From assembly GCA_025929595.1 (NCBI GenBank), contig JAICQA010000055.1, positions 1-11,328 on the forward strand: a stretch of 11,328 nt of DNA. The letters run 5' to 3'. The stretch comes from Xanthobacteraceae bacterium (lineage in GTDB: Bacteria; Pseudomonadota; Alphaproteobacteria; Rhizobiales; Xanthobacteraceae). How positions within the stretch are numbered: the stretch's first letter is position 1; each line of letters begins with the position of its first letter. The notes beneath the pieces were generated by a model. It searched no databases, was not told the DNA's origin, and saw nothing but the letters and a program-made list of their open reading frames with translations. Shown piece after piece: positions 1 through 6,348 of the stretch. Made by a program: the position numbers and the translations under genes.

Positions 1-166
1 CGCGAAGCGCGCCGGCGCACGCACCATGAGCGGCGACGGAATGCTGCTGCATCAGGGCGTCGAGGCATTCCGGATATTCACCGGGATCACGCCCGACGTG
101 GCGCGCATGCGCGCCGTACTGAAGGAAGAGTTTGCCAAGCGCACGGAGTTGGTTGCGACAGCGTGA
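1..166 (+). CDS. aroE: Shikimate/quinate dehydrogenase, C-terminal end (partial)
   Basis: Only the last 54 codons are in the window, read in the frame starting at base 2 and ending in TGA at 164-166. The visible peptide contains SGDGMLLHQGVEAFRIFTG. This matches the conserved C-terminal helix of the AroE/YdiB/quinate dehydrogenase family, where the Gln of the GML-x-x-Q motif contacts the shikimate or quinate carboxylate. Family members interconvert shikimate (or quinate) and 3-dehydroshikimate (or 3-dehydroquinate) with NAD(P)H in the cytoplasm. The gene ends 20 bp before quiC1, which consumes 3-dehydroshikimate, so a catabolic quinate/shikimate dehydrogenase is more likely than the housekeeping aromatic-biosynthesis copy; that is inferred from context. 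The catalytic Lys/Asp residues and the nucleotide-binding fold lie outside the window, so cofactor and substrate preference cannot be judged. Confidence 0.82.
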   Translation, partial: AKRAGARTMSGDGMLLHQGVEAFRIFTGITPDVARMRAVLKEEFAKRTELVATA

Positions 167-186
167 AGGCCAAGCAGGAGAGCGAT

Positions 187-2088
187 ATGCAGACAGCAAT
201 CGCCACGGTTTGCCTGAGCGGCGTGCTCGACGAGAAGCTCGAAGCCATCGCCGCGGCGGGCTTCAAGGGCGTCGAACTGTTCGAGAACGACCTTCTCTCC
301 TTCAGCGGCACGCCGGCGGACGTGCGCAGGATCGTCGAAGGCCTTGGGCTCACGATCGTTACCTTCCAGCCGTTCCGCGATTTTGAGGGCATGCCGGAGA
401 ACCGCCGCGAGCGGATCTTCCAGCGCGCCGAGCGCAAATTCCGCGTGATGGAAGAGCTTGGCTGCGACCTCCTGATGGTCTGCTCGAACGTGTCGCCCGA
501 AAGCGTCGGGGGCATCGACCGCGCGGCCGCCGACCTGCACGCACTCGGCGAGCGCGCGGCCGCGCACGGCTTTCGCGTCGGCTTCGAGGCGCTCTCCTGG
601 GGCAGCCACATCCACGACTATCGCGACGCGTGGGAGGCGGTGCGTCGCGCCGATCACGCCGCGATTGGCCTCGTGCTCGACAGTTTCCACATCCTCGCGC
701 GCAAGACCGACCTCAAGGCCATCCGCTCCATTCCGCCCGACCGCATTTTCCTCGTGCAGCTCGCCGACGCGCCGCTCCTCGACATGGATTACCTGTCGTG
801 GAGCCGCCACTACCGCAGCTTTCCGGGGCAGGGCGATCTCGCCCTGCCGGAATTCATGGATGCGTTGCAGGCGACCGGCTATGACGGAATTCTTTCGCTC
901 GAAATCTTCAACGACGAATTCCGCTCCGGCTCCGCGCGCAACGTCGCGGTCGATGGCCACCGCTCGCTCATCTTCATGATGGACCAGATGCGCGCCCGCA
1001 CGGGCGCGACCATCGCCGGCACGAAGCCGTTGCCGCCGCGCGCCCGCTGCCTCGGCACCGAGTTCATCGAATTCGCGATGGACGAGCGCACGGCGCCGCG
1101 TCTTGAATCACTCCTGTCCGGCCTCGGATTTGTCGAGGCCGGCCACCACCGCTCGAAGTCCGTGACGCGCTGGAATCAGGGTGGAATCAATCTCGTCATC
1201 AACACGGAGAAGGAAGGCTTTGCCCACGCTTTCAACGTGACGCACGGTACGTCGATCTGCGCGATCGGCCTGCGCATGGAGGACGCCGCGACCTGCGTCG
1301 AGCGCGCGGACCGCTTGCTGATCGCGCCCTTCCGCCAGCCGGTGGGGCCCGGCGAGCTGGAAATTCCCGCCGTGCGCGGTCTTGGCGGCAGCCTGCTTTA
1401 TTTCATCGACCCCAGGAGCGAGCTCGCTCGCGTCTGGGACGTCGAGTTTGACCCGGTGAAAAACGCGAAACCCGAACGCGCGGCCGGGCTCGCCACCGTC
1501 GATCACATCTCCCAGTCGATGCACTATGAAGAGCTGCTGACGTGGCTTCTTTTCTACACGTCGCTGTTCGATCTCTCGAAGACGCCGCAACTCGACGTGC
1601 TCGATCCCGACGGGCTCGTGAAAAGTCAGGTGGTGCAATCGGCCGACGGCGCGCTACGGATCGCGCTCAACGCATCGCAATCGAGCCGCACCCAGTCGTC
1701 GAAATTTCTCTCGGAGGCCTTTGGCTCGGGCGTGCAGCATATTGCCTTTGCGACCGGTGATATATTCGCCGCGGTCGAGCGCATCCGTGCGAACGGCGTC
1801 GAGTTGCTCGATATCCCCGAGAACTATTACGACGACCTCGAGGCCAAGACCGACCTTGCGCCCGAATTCCTCGACCGTCTGAAGGCCGACAACGTGCTCT
1901 ATGAGCGCGACGGCACCGGTGAGTATTTCCAGGCTTACACCCGGACCTTCGACGGCCGCTTCTTCTTCGAGATCGTGGAGCGGCGCGGCGGTTACCGGGG
2001 CTTCGGCGCGTCGAACGCCCAGATTCGCCTGACGGCGCAGGCGAGTGCCGCGCGGAGCGAAGACGGGTTGCGCGCGGCGCTGCGTTGA
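187..2088 (+). CDS. quiC1: 3-dehydroshikimate dehydratase fused to HPPD-like domain (QuiC1)
   Basis: A protein of 633 residues from ATG 187, preceded by AGGAG at 176-180 with 6 nt spacing. An in-frame GTG at 163 overlaps the upstream stop but lacks a comparable site. Residues 1-270 form a sugar-phosphate-isomerase-like TIM barrel (AP endonuclease 2 family). Its expected divalent-metal ligands are all present: E134 (GFEALSW), D165 (VLDSFH), Q191 (VQLAD) and E239 (SLEIF). Residues about 285-600 form two VOC modules related to 4-hydroxyphenylpyruvate dioxygenase, with H440 (VDHIS), H518 (QHIAF) and E595 (FFEIVERR) as the iron-type facial triad, followed by a GFG near the C-terminus. The family converts 3-dehydroshikimate to protocatechuate by dehydration, feeding the beta-ketoadipate route. 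The product is cytoplasmic, with no signal peptide. The role of the HPPD-like half is unclear in the family. The protein is full length and uninterrupted, and is probably co-transcribed with the upstream dehydrogenase gene. Confidence 0.93.
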   Translation: MQTAIATVCLSGVLDEKLEAIAAAGFKGVELFENDLLSFSGTPADVRRIVEGLGLTIVTFQPFRDFEGMPENRRERIFQRAERKFRVMEELGCDLLMVCSNVSPESVGGIDRAAADLHALGERAAAHGFRVGFEALSWGSHIHDYRDAWEAVRRADHAAIGLVLDSFHILARKTDLKAIRSIPPDRIFLVQLADAPLLDMDYLSWSRHYRSFPGQGDLALPEFMDALQATGYDGILSLEIFNDEFRSGSARNVAVDGHRSLIFMMDQMRARTGATIAGTKPLPPRARCLGTEFIEFAMDERTAPRLESLLSGLGFVEAGHHRSKSVTRWNQGGINLVINTEKEGFAHAFNVTHGTSICAIGLRMEDAATCVERADRLLIAPFRQPVGPGELEIPAVRGLGGSLLYFIDPRSELARVWDVEFDPVKNAKPERAAGLATVDHISQSMHYEELLTWLLFYTSLFDLSKTPQLDVLDPDGLVKSQVVQSADGALRIALNASQSSRTQSSKFLSEAFGSGVQHIAFATGDIFAAVERIRANGVELLDIPENYYDDLEAKTDLAPEFLDRLKADNVLYERDGTGEYFQAYTRTFDGRFFFEIVERRGGYRGFGASNAQIRLTAQASAARSEDGLRAALR

Positions 2089-2115
2089 AGCGGCGGGCTT
2101 TAGCGCGCTACCTTA

Positions 2116-2138
2116 CGGGCTGAAGAACAAACAGCCCG
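2116..2138 (+). other. Stem-loop abutting the rhodanese ribosome binding site
   Basis: CGGGCTG (2116-2122) and CAGCCCG (2132-2138) are perfect inverted repeats forming a 7-bp stem with an A-rich 9-nt loop (AAGAACAAA). The 3' arm runs into the GGGG (2138-2141) that could serve as ribosome binding site for the GTG at 2147. No T-run follows, so it is not a classical terminator. It could tune translation or partly separate quiC1 from the rhodanese gene. A perfect 10-bp palindrome, TAGCGCGCTA, lies just upstream at 2101-2110. The pairing is visible in the sequence; any function is inferred. Confidence 0.35.
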
Positions 2139-2146
2139 GGGTTCGC

Positions 2147-2548
2147 GTGCCGCAGCAAATCAAGGTCGGCTACAGGCAACTGGTCGACGCCGCCAATCGT
2201 GAAGTCGAGACCTTGTCCGCCGCCGAGGCCATCGGGCTCGCCGGCCGCGACGATGTCGTGTTCGTGGACCTGCGCGACGTCCGCGAGCTCGATCGGGAAG
2301 GGCGGATGCCGGGCGCATTCCACTGCCCGCGCGGCATGCTCGAATTCTGGATCGACCCGACGTCGCCCTATCACAAGCCGGTCTTCGCCGAGGACAAGCG
2401 TTTTGTCTTCTTCTGTGCCGCCGGCTGGCGCTCCGCCCTCGCGACGCAAAAGGCGCAGCAAATGGGCCTGAAGCCCGTCGCCCATATTGAAGGCGGCTTT
2501 GGCGAATGGAAAAAGGTCGGCGGCGCGGTTGAAATGAAGCCGCGCTGA
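2147..2548 (+). CDS. Single-domain rhodanese-like sulfurtransferase
   Basis: 133 residues from GTG 2147. This start is chosen because the peptide then begins (M)PQQIKVGYRQLVDAAN, the usual N-terminus for this group as I remember it, and GGGG lies at 2138-2141. The longer frame from ATG 2045 would add 34 residues encoded over the end of quiC1 with no rhodanese character. One rhodanese domain covers residues about 20-130: VFVDLRDVREL at 38-48, the CH2A-like PGAFHCPRGMLEFW at 55-68, then catalytic C90 in the loop CAAGWRS (90-96), and the closing HIEGGFGEW (113-121). Such proteins move sulfane sulfur (thiosulfate or persulfide to thiol acceptors) in the cytoplasm; the physiological acceptor is not evident. 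The gene lies 58 bp after quiC1 on the same strand, so read-through is plausible, but a metabolic link to quinate catabolism is not obvious. The stop lies 2 bp from the convergent iorB stop. Confidence 0.85.
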   Translation: MPQQIKVGYRQLVDAANREVETLSAAEAIGLAGRDDVVFVDLRDVRELDREGRMPGAFHCPRGMLEFWIDPTSPYHKPVFAEDKRFVFFCAAGWRSALATQKAQQMGLKPVAHIEGGFGEWKKVGGAVEMKPR

Positions 2549-2550
2549 AA

Positions 2551-4050
2551 TCAGCTCAGCTTCGCAATCGCCGCCCGCAGCGCGTCGCCGCTCTCGTCGG
2601 CATTGGCGGCGAGAAGCAGTGCATCGAGCTGTCCTGCGGCATCGGGCTGTTGCTGGATTTGCGGCAGGCGCGCGGCGATCGCCTCAAACTTGTCGCGCCC
2701 GTGCGCGTGCGTGTCGCCATAGCCCTTCACGAGCCCGCGTAGGCGCGCGACCCCGACCCCAAGTTCATAGTCGGCAGCATATTGCCGAACCGCCGCCAAC
2801 CAGTTTTCGATTGCGTCTTGTTCGGTGACGTAACGAAGCGAACGCGGCCGCAACGACTTGAGCGCGGCAACAAAATAGAGCAGCGTGAATCCACCGACAC
2901 TTGTCGTGCGTACCGTGCGCCCCTTGCGCGTAAACCGGTCGACAAACCGCCGCGCCCAGTTTGTGCGCAGCAGCCAGCGCCCCACGCCGGCCGGCAGCGT
3001 GTCGGCGATTTCTTCCGTGCGCGGATGCATGAACTCCACGATTTCCAGAATTTGCCCGTCGGCGATCCGCACCTCGTCGCGCACGCGCTCGAAGCGCGAA
3101 CGGCGGGTCTTGAGGTCGGCCACGCGGATCGTGTCCTCATAGCTCATCGCAAGCGCAAGCTGCCGCGCGGTCTCGCCGAGCAGACGCTGGTTTGGCGCGC
3201 GGTCGAGTTGCGCGATGGGCAGCAGCCGCGCGAGATAAAGCCGCGCATAACGCTCGTCCTGATAATCGATCAGCCGTTCGACGCCGGCACGGACGATGGC
3301 GCGCGTATCGGGCGCGGTGTCTCCTGCGACCGATGCGAGGAGCGAATCGATTGCTGGTCCAAACCTCTTCTCAGACTCAGACTTGTCCGCAATTCCGGTT
3401 TCCGGCGGCGATTGCACCGCCTCGTAAGCCGCACCGAACGCCGCGAGGCTCGACGCGACGCCGACCCCCGCGCGCCGGATAGTCGCTTCGAACGCCGGGC
3501 GCGGGAAGGGGAGCGCGCCCGAGCCCGCCAGCGCCCCGAACAGCACCGCGCTGATCACGCTGCCGGGCGCCTCCGCCATCGCCGCCATGTCAAAGGCGAC
3601 CAGGCGGCGCGCAGCGCTCCTGCACGACTCAAGCAGCGCAGCGGAATCCGCCCGCCCGTCCGCGAGCGCCGTCCGCTCGCTCATGGCGAAAACCCGATGG
3701 GTGGACGCGATCAGCGTCGTACGATCGGGCGTGACGAACCCCCGTTCCACCGCGCGCGCCGCTTCCATCAGTTCGGAGGCGACGACGATATCCACGTCGC
3801 CCGGCACCGGCATCAGCGCGAGGACCGGCTCGCGTCCCGCGGCCTTCGCGGCCGCCACCGGAAAAAGTTCGACATAATAGATCGTGGCGCCCGTGCGTTG
3901 CGCGACGCCGGGCACCGACGTCGCCTGGGCGAGATAGCCGTTCTTTTCGGCGAGATTCGCGATCCAGTCGGCCAGCACACCGCCGCCTTCGCCGCCGAGT
4001 GCCAGCACGGCGATAGAGATCGGCCGCAATTTGATCGTTGCCTCGTTCAC
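2551..4050 (-). CDS. iorB: Indolepyruvate:ferredoxin oxidoreductase, beta subunit (long form)
   Basis: 499 residues from GTG 4050; the iorA stop (TGA, 4056-4054) is only 3 nt upstream and no good ribosome binding site is visible, which suggests translational coupling. Residues about 12-205 are the gamma-type domain of 2-oxoacid:acceptor oxidoreductases. It opens with ALGGEGGGVLADWIANLAE (17-35), followed by SVPGVAQRTGATIYYVE (45-61), the typical nucleotide/CoA-side signature. Residues about 225-495 form the long C-terminal extension found in proteobacterial IorB proteins (DUF6537 as I recall it). It contains a basic segment (about 356-382) next to a hydrophobic stretch, GGFTLLYFVAALKSL (386-400). 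With IorA it would oxidise aryl- or indolepyruvate plus CoA to aryl-acetyl-CoA, CO2 and reduced ferredoxin. Archaeal IorB is only about 200 residues, so this is the extended form. Substrate is not proven. Confidence 0.85.
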   Translation of the reverse strand: MNEATIKLRPISIAVLALGGEGGGVLADWIANLAEKNGYLAQATSVPGVAQRTGATIYYVELFPVAAAKAAGREPVLALMPVPGDVDIVVASELMEAARAVERGFVTPDRTTLIASTHRVFAMSERTALADGRADSAALLESCRSAARRLVAFDMAAMAEAPGSVISAVLFGALAGSGALPFPRPAFEATIRRAGVGVASSLAAFGAAYEAVQSPPETGIADKSESEKRFGPAIDSLLASVAGDTAPDTRAIVRAGVERLIDYQDERYARLYLARLLPIAQLDRAPNQRLLGETARQLALAMSYEDTIRVADLKTRRSRFERVRDEVRIADGQILEIVEFMHPRTEEIADTLPAGVGRWLLRTNWARRFVDRFTRKGRTVRTTSVGGFTLLYFVAALKSLRPRSLRYVTEQDAIENWLAAVRQYAADYELGVGVARLRGLVKGYGDTHAHGRDKFEAIAARLPQIQQQPDAAGQLDALLLAANADESGDALRAAIAKLS

Positions 4051-4053
4051 GGC

Positions 4054-6189
4054 TCAGCCGGCCGCCGCGAGCCGCCGCTCGATCCGCCGCTGGAAAAATC
4101 CGATGACACGCTCGCGCCACGCCGCCTTGAAGCGATCCCAGCCGCTCGGATTGTCGATGATCGACGCGCGGTAGAAGGAGGGGCACAGGACCGCCGCGTG
4201 CGCCACCTCCCCGCAAAGTCCGCAGCCGACGCAACTGTTGATCACCTTCGTGACCGGCTCGCGCCGTAATGGATCGGGATTGGGCGCGATCGTGAGTGAG
4301 GGGCAGCCCGAGAGCCGGATGCAGGAATGGTCGCCGGTGCAGGTATCGGCATCGACGCCGAAGCGATCGCGCACCACGCGCTTGCCGTCCTTGACCATCC
4401 TGCCGAGCAGCGGACGGATGCGGCGCTGCTTGTTCAGCATGCATTCGGACTCGGCGATGATGACCTTCGGTCCTTTTTGCGGCGTCGTGAGCGCTTCTTT
4501 CAGCGTGTCGCGCATGCGCGCGACGTCGTAGGTGTTGGTGATCGAACGCACCCATTCGACGCCGACCCCGCGCACCGCGGCCTCGATCGAATTTCTGGTC
4601 GAACGCGCCGGATTCTCGGCACTCGAGGACAGCAGGTCCTGTCCGCCGGTCGCCGCCGAGTAGCCGTTGTCGACCACGATGGTCACATTGTCGTTCTTGT
4701 TGAAGACCGAGTTGCCGACGCTGCTCGCAAGCCCGTTGTGCCAGAAGCCGCCATCGCCGACGATCGCGATCGCCCGCTTGCTGTCTTCGGCGTGCAGTGC
4801 CGCCGCGCCCGCGGCACCCAGCCCGTAACCCATCGTCGTGTTGCCGATATTGAACGGCGGCAGGATCGAGAACAGATGGCAGCCGATGTCGCAGCTCACA
4901 TGGTGCGGCCCGAGTTCGCGCTCGACGAGCTTCATCGCGGCGAAGATCGGCCGCTCGGGGCAGCCGGTGCAGAAGGAGGGCGGGCGGGCTTGCACCGCGC
5001 CGGCCGGCGGCAGGGAGCTCGGCTGCACGGCCGACGCGTCCATATTGGCAGACAACAGATCGGGCCGGTGTTGCTTGACGAACGCCTTCAGCCCGTCCTT
5101 CAGCACTGCGCCCGTATATTCGCCCGCCTGCGGCAACATTCCCTTGCCTTCGATGCGCGTCTGGATGTCGGCGCGCCGCAGGATCGTGTTCACGGCCTGC
5201 TCGATGAATTCCGGCTGGCCTTCCTCGACGATCAGGATCGCTTTCTTCCCCGCGCAGAAGCGCACGAATTCCGCGTCGATCAACGGGTAGGTGACGTTCA
5301 GCACATAGAGCGGGACGCGGGTGTCGCCGAACACGTCGGCCAGCCCGAGAATTTCGAGCGCGCGCAGCACACCGTTATACATGCCGCCCTGCATGACGAT
5401 GCCGATGTCCGACGCGTCGCCATCGAAAAACTCGTTGAGTCCGTTTTCCTGGATGAAGCGCACTGCGGCCGGCCAGCGCTGCTCGATCTTTTCCTTCTCG
5501 TGCAGGTAGCTCGCGGGCGGCAGCACGATCCGGTTCACGTCGCGCGTCGGCTCGGCAAGCGCGTTCTGCCGCGTGAACACAGGCCGCACATTATCCTTCG
5601 CCGTGAAGCGGCCGTAGACGTGGCACGCGCGGATGCGCAATTCGAGCATCACCGGCGTGTTCGACGCCTCGGAAAGCTCAAAGCCCTTTTCCACCGCGTT
5701 GACGATGGAAGGCAGGTTCGGCCGCGGGTCGAGCAGCCAGATCTGCGATTTCATCGCGAAGGCGTGGCTGCGCTCCTGCATGATCGAGGAGCCTTCGCCG
5801 TAGTCTTCGCCGACGATGATGAGCGCGCCGCCCTTCACGCCGCTCGACGCGAGGTTGGCGAGCGCGTCGGAGGCGACATTCGTTCCGACGGTTGCCTTGA
5901 ACGTCGCCGCGCCGCGTAGCGGGTAGTTGACCGATGCGGCGAGCGCGGCCGCCGCCGCTGCTTCGTTGGCGCTCGATTCAAAACGGACGCCGAGCTCCTG
6001 CAGCATGTCGTTCGCGTCGGACAGCACGTCGACGAGATGCGAGATCGGCGCGCCCTGATAGCCGGAGATGTAGGAGACGCCCGACTGCAACAGCGCCTTC
6101 GTCACGGCGAGGATTCCTTCGCCGCTGAATTCCTCGCCGTCGCCGAGGCGCAGCTTGCCGATTTCCTCGCGAAACGAACGTTCGGCCAT
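4054..6189 (-). CDS. iorA: Indolepyruvate:ferredoxin oxidoreductase, alpha subunit (ThDP, Fe-S)
   Basis: 711 residues from ATG 6189. GGGAG lies 8 nt upstream, and the product then starts MAERSFREEI. An upstream in-frame start at 6279 would run through the promoter region and is rejected. Domains in order: N-terminal 2-oxoacid oxidoreductase pyrimidine-binding domain (about 20-250, with SGYQGAPISHLVDVL at 42-56 and the E76 region SSANEAAAAAA); linking domain (about 260-375); C-terminal ThDP-binding domain opened by FCTGCPERP (406-414), with GDGGFWHNG (478-486) and VDNGY (506-510) forming the GDG-x(n)-N Mg/ThDP motif; and a ferredoxin-like tail. Tail Cys residues are C617, C623, C629, C653, C656, C659 and C669, with D620 where a fourth Cys of the first motif would be expected. 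A basic helical tail follows (690-711). The enzyme decarboxylates arylpyruvates to acyl-CoA, passing electrons to ferredoxin. It is co-transcribed with iorB and divergent from the TRAP operon. Confidence 0.9.
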   Translation of the reverse strand: MAERSFREEIGKLRLGDGEEFSGEGILAVTKALLQSGVSYISGYQGAPISHLVDVLSDANDMLQELGVRFESSANEAAAAAALAASVNYPLRGAATFKATVGTNVASDALANLASSGVKGGALIIVGEDYGEGSSIMQERSHAFAMKSQIWLLDPRPNLPSIVNAVEKGFELSEASNTPVMLELRIRACHVYGRFTAKDNVRPVFTRQNALAEPTRDVNRIVLPPASYLHEKEKIEQRWPAAVRFIQENGLNEFFDGDASDIGIVMQGGMYNGVLRALEILGLADVFGDTRVPLYVLNVTYPLIDAEFVRFCAGKKAILIVEEGQPEFIEQAVNTILRRADIQTRIEGKGMLPQAGEYTGAVLKDGLKAFVKQHRPDLLSANMDASAVQPSSLPPAGAVQARPPSFCTGCPERPIFAAMKLVERELGPHHVSCDIGCHLFSILPPFNIGNTTMGYGLGAAGAAALHAEDSKRAIAIVGDGGFWHNGLASSVGNSVFNKNDNVTIVVDNGYSAATGGQDLLSSSAENPARSTRNSIEAAVRGVGVEWVRSITNTYDVARMRDTLKEALTTPQKGPKVIIAESECMLNKQRRIRPLLGRMVKDGKRVVRDRFGVDADTCTGDHSCIRLSGCPSLTIAPNPDPLRREPVTKVINSCVGCGLCGEVAHAAVLCPSFYRASIIDNPSGWDRFKAAWRERVIGFFQRRIERRLAAAG

Positions 6190-6226
6190 GATCCTTACTC
6201 CCGGCCTGCGCACAGCCGGAATTATA
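6190..6226 (-). promoter_or_regulatory. iorAB promoter -10 and leader
   Basis: On the minus strand a perfect TATAAT occurs at 6226-6221, about 31 nt upstream of the iorA ATG, giving an expected transcript start near 6214 and a leader of about 25 nt. No convincing TTGACA-like -35 is found 16-18 nt upstream (the sequence there is G+C-rich), so an activator may be needed. The leader contains CCGGC (6201-6205) and GCCGG (6215-6219), a 5-bp stem with a 9-nt loop, then the ribosome binding site GGGAG. The -10 hexamer is seen; the rest is inference. Confidence 0.45.
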
Positions 6227-6254
6227 TTTCCGCGCCGCGATCTGTGCCCGATCA

Positions 6255-6286
6255 TTGACAGGCTGCTGGTCAGGGGCAACTATATT
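6255..6286 (+). promoter_or_regulatory. Candidate dctPQM promoter with long spacer
   Basis: A perfect -35 hexamer TTGACA lies at 6255-6260 and the best -10, TATATT, at 6281-6286, 63 nt before the dctP ATG. The spacer is 20 nt (19 nt to the alternative CTATAT), longer than the 17 nt optimum. Such spacers are typical of MerR-family-regulated promoters and otherwise imply a weak or activated promoter. A small dyad TGAC-N9-GTCA (6256-6272) covers the -35 and part of the spacer. The hexamers are seen; their use is inferred. Confidence 0.4.
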
Positions 6287-6301
6287 TGAAGCTTGAAATA
6301 T
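6282..6301 (+). promoter_or_regulatory. 20-bp near-perfect palindrome, candidate operator
   Basis: ATATTTGAAGCTTGAAATAT matches its own reverse complement at 18 of 20 positions; only the symmetric G/G pair at 6288 and 6295 breaks it. It overlaps the candidate -10 (6281-6286) and the expected start of dctPQM transcription, a classic position for repressor binding. It is strikingly A+T-rich against the surrounding DNA. It is also about 75 bp from the iorA -10 on the other strand, so one dimeric regulator could affect both operons. Many GntR- and MarR-family operators are palindromes of this size, but the family cannot be assigned and no regulator gene is in the window. Confidence 0.5.
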
Positions 6302-6348
6302 TACAAAGCCGTCCAAGGCTGCAAAACATCTGGCGGGAGGGAAGTAAA

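Noticed and set aside
52..960. 302-codon open frame on the minus strand over quiC1
   Set aside because: It is antisense to a full-length recognised enzyme gene with intact catalytic residues. The translation is Arg/Ala/Glu-rich and resembles no family; such frames arise from high third-position G+C.
2045..2146. Upstream ATG extending the rhodanese by 34 residues into quiC1
   Set aside because: The extension is encoded over the quiC1 3' end and a stem-loop and shows no rhodanese character; GTG 2147 gives the expected N-terminus.
2782..4269. 495-codon open frame on the plus strand over iorB
   Set aside because: Shadow of iorB and the end of iorA; low-complexity Arg/His/Asp-rich product with no ribosome binding site or family motifs.
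4327..5919. 530-codon open frame on the plus strand over iorA
   Set aside because: Antisense to iorA, which carries ThDP and Fe-S motifs. The frame is Arg/His/Asp-rich and contains no domain.
6190..6279. Upstream start at 6279 that would extend IorA by 30 residues
   Set aside because: It would translate through the TATAAT and leader, and the added residues do not resemble the family N-terminus. ATG 6189 has GGGAG at proper spacing.
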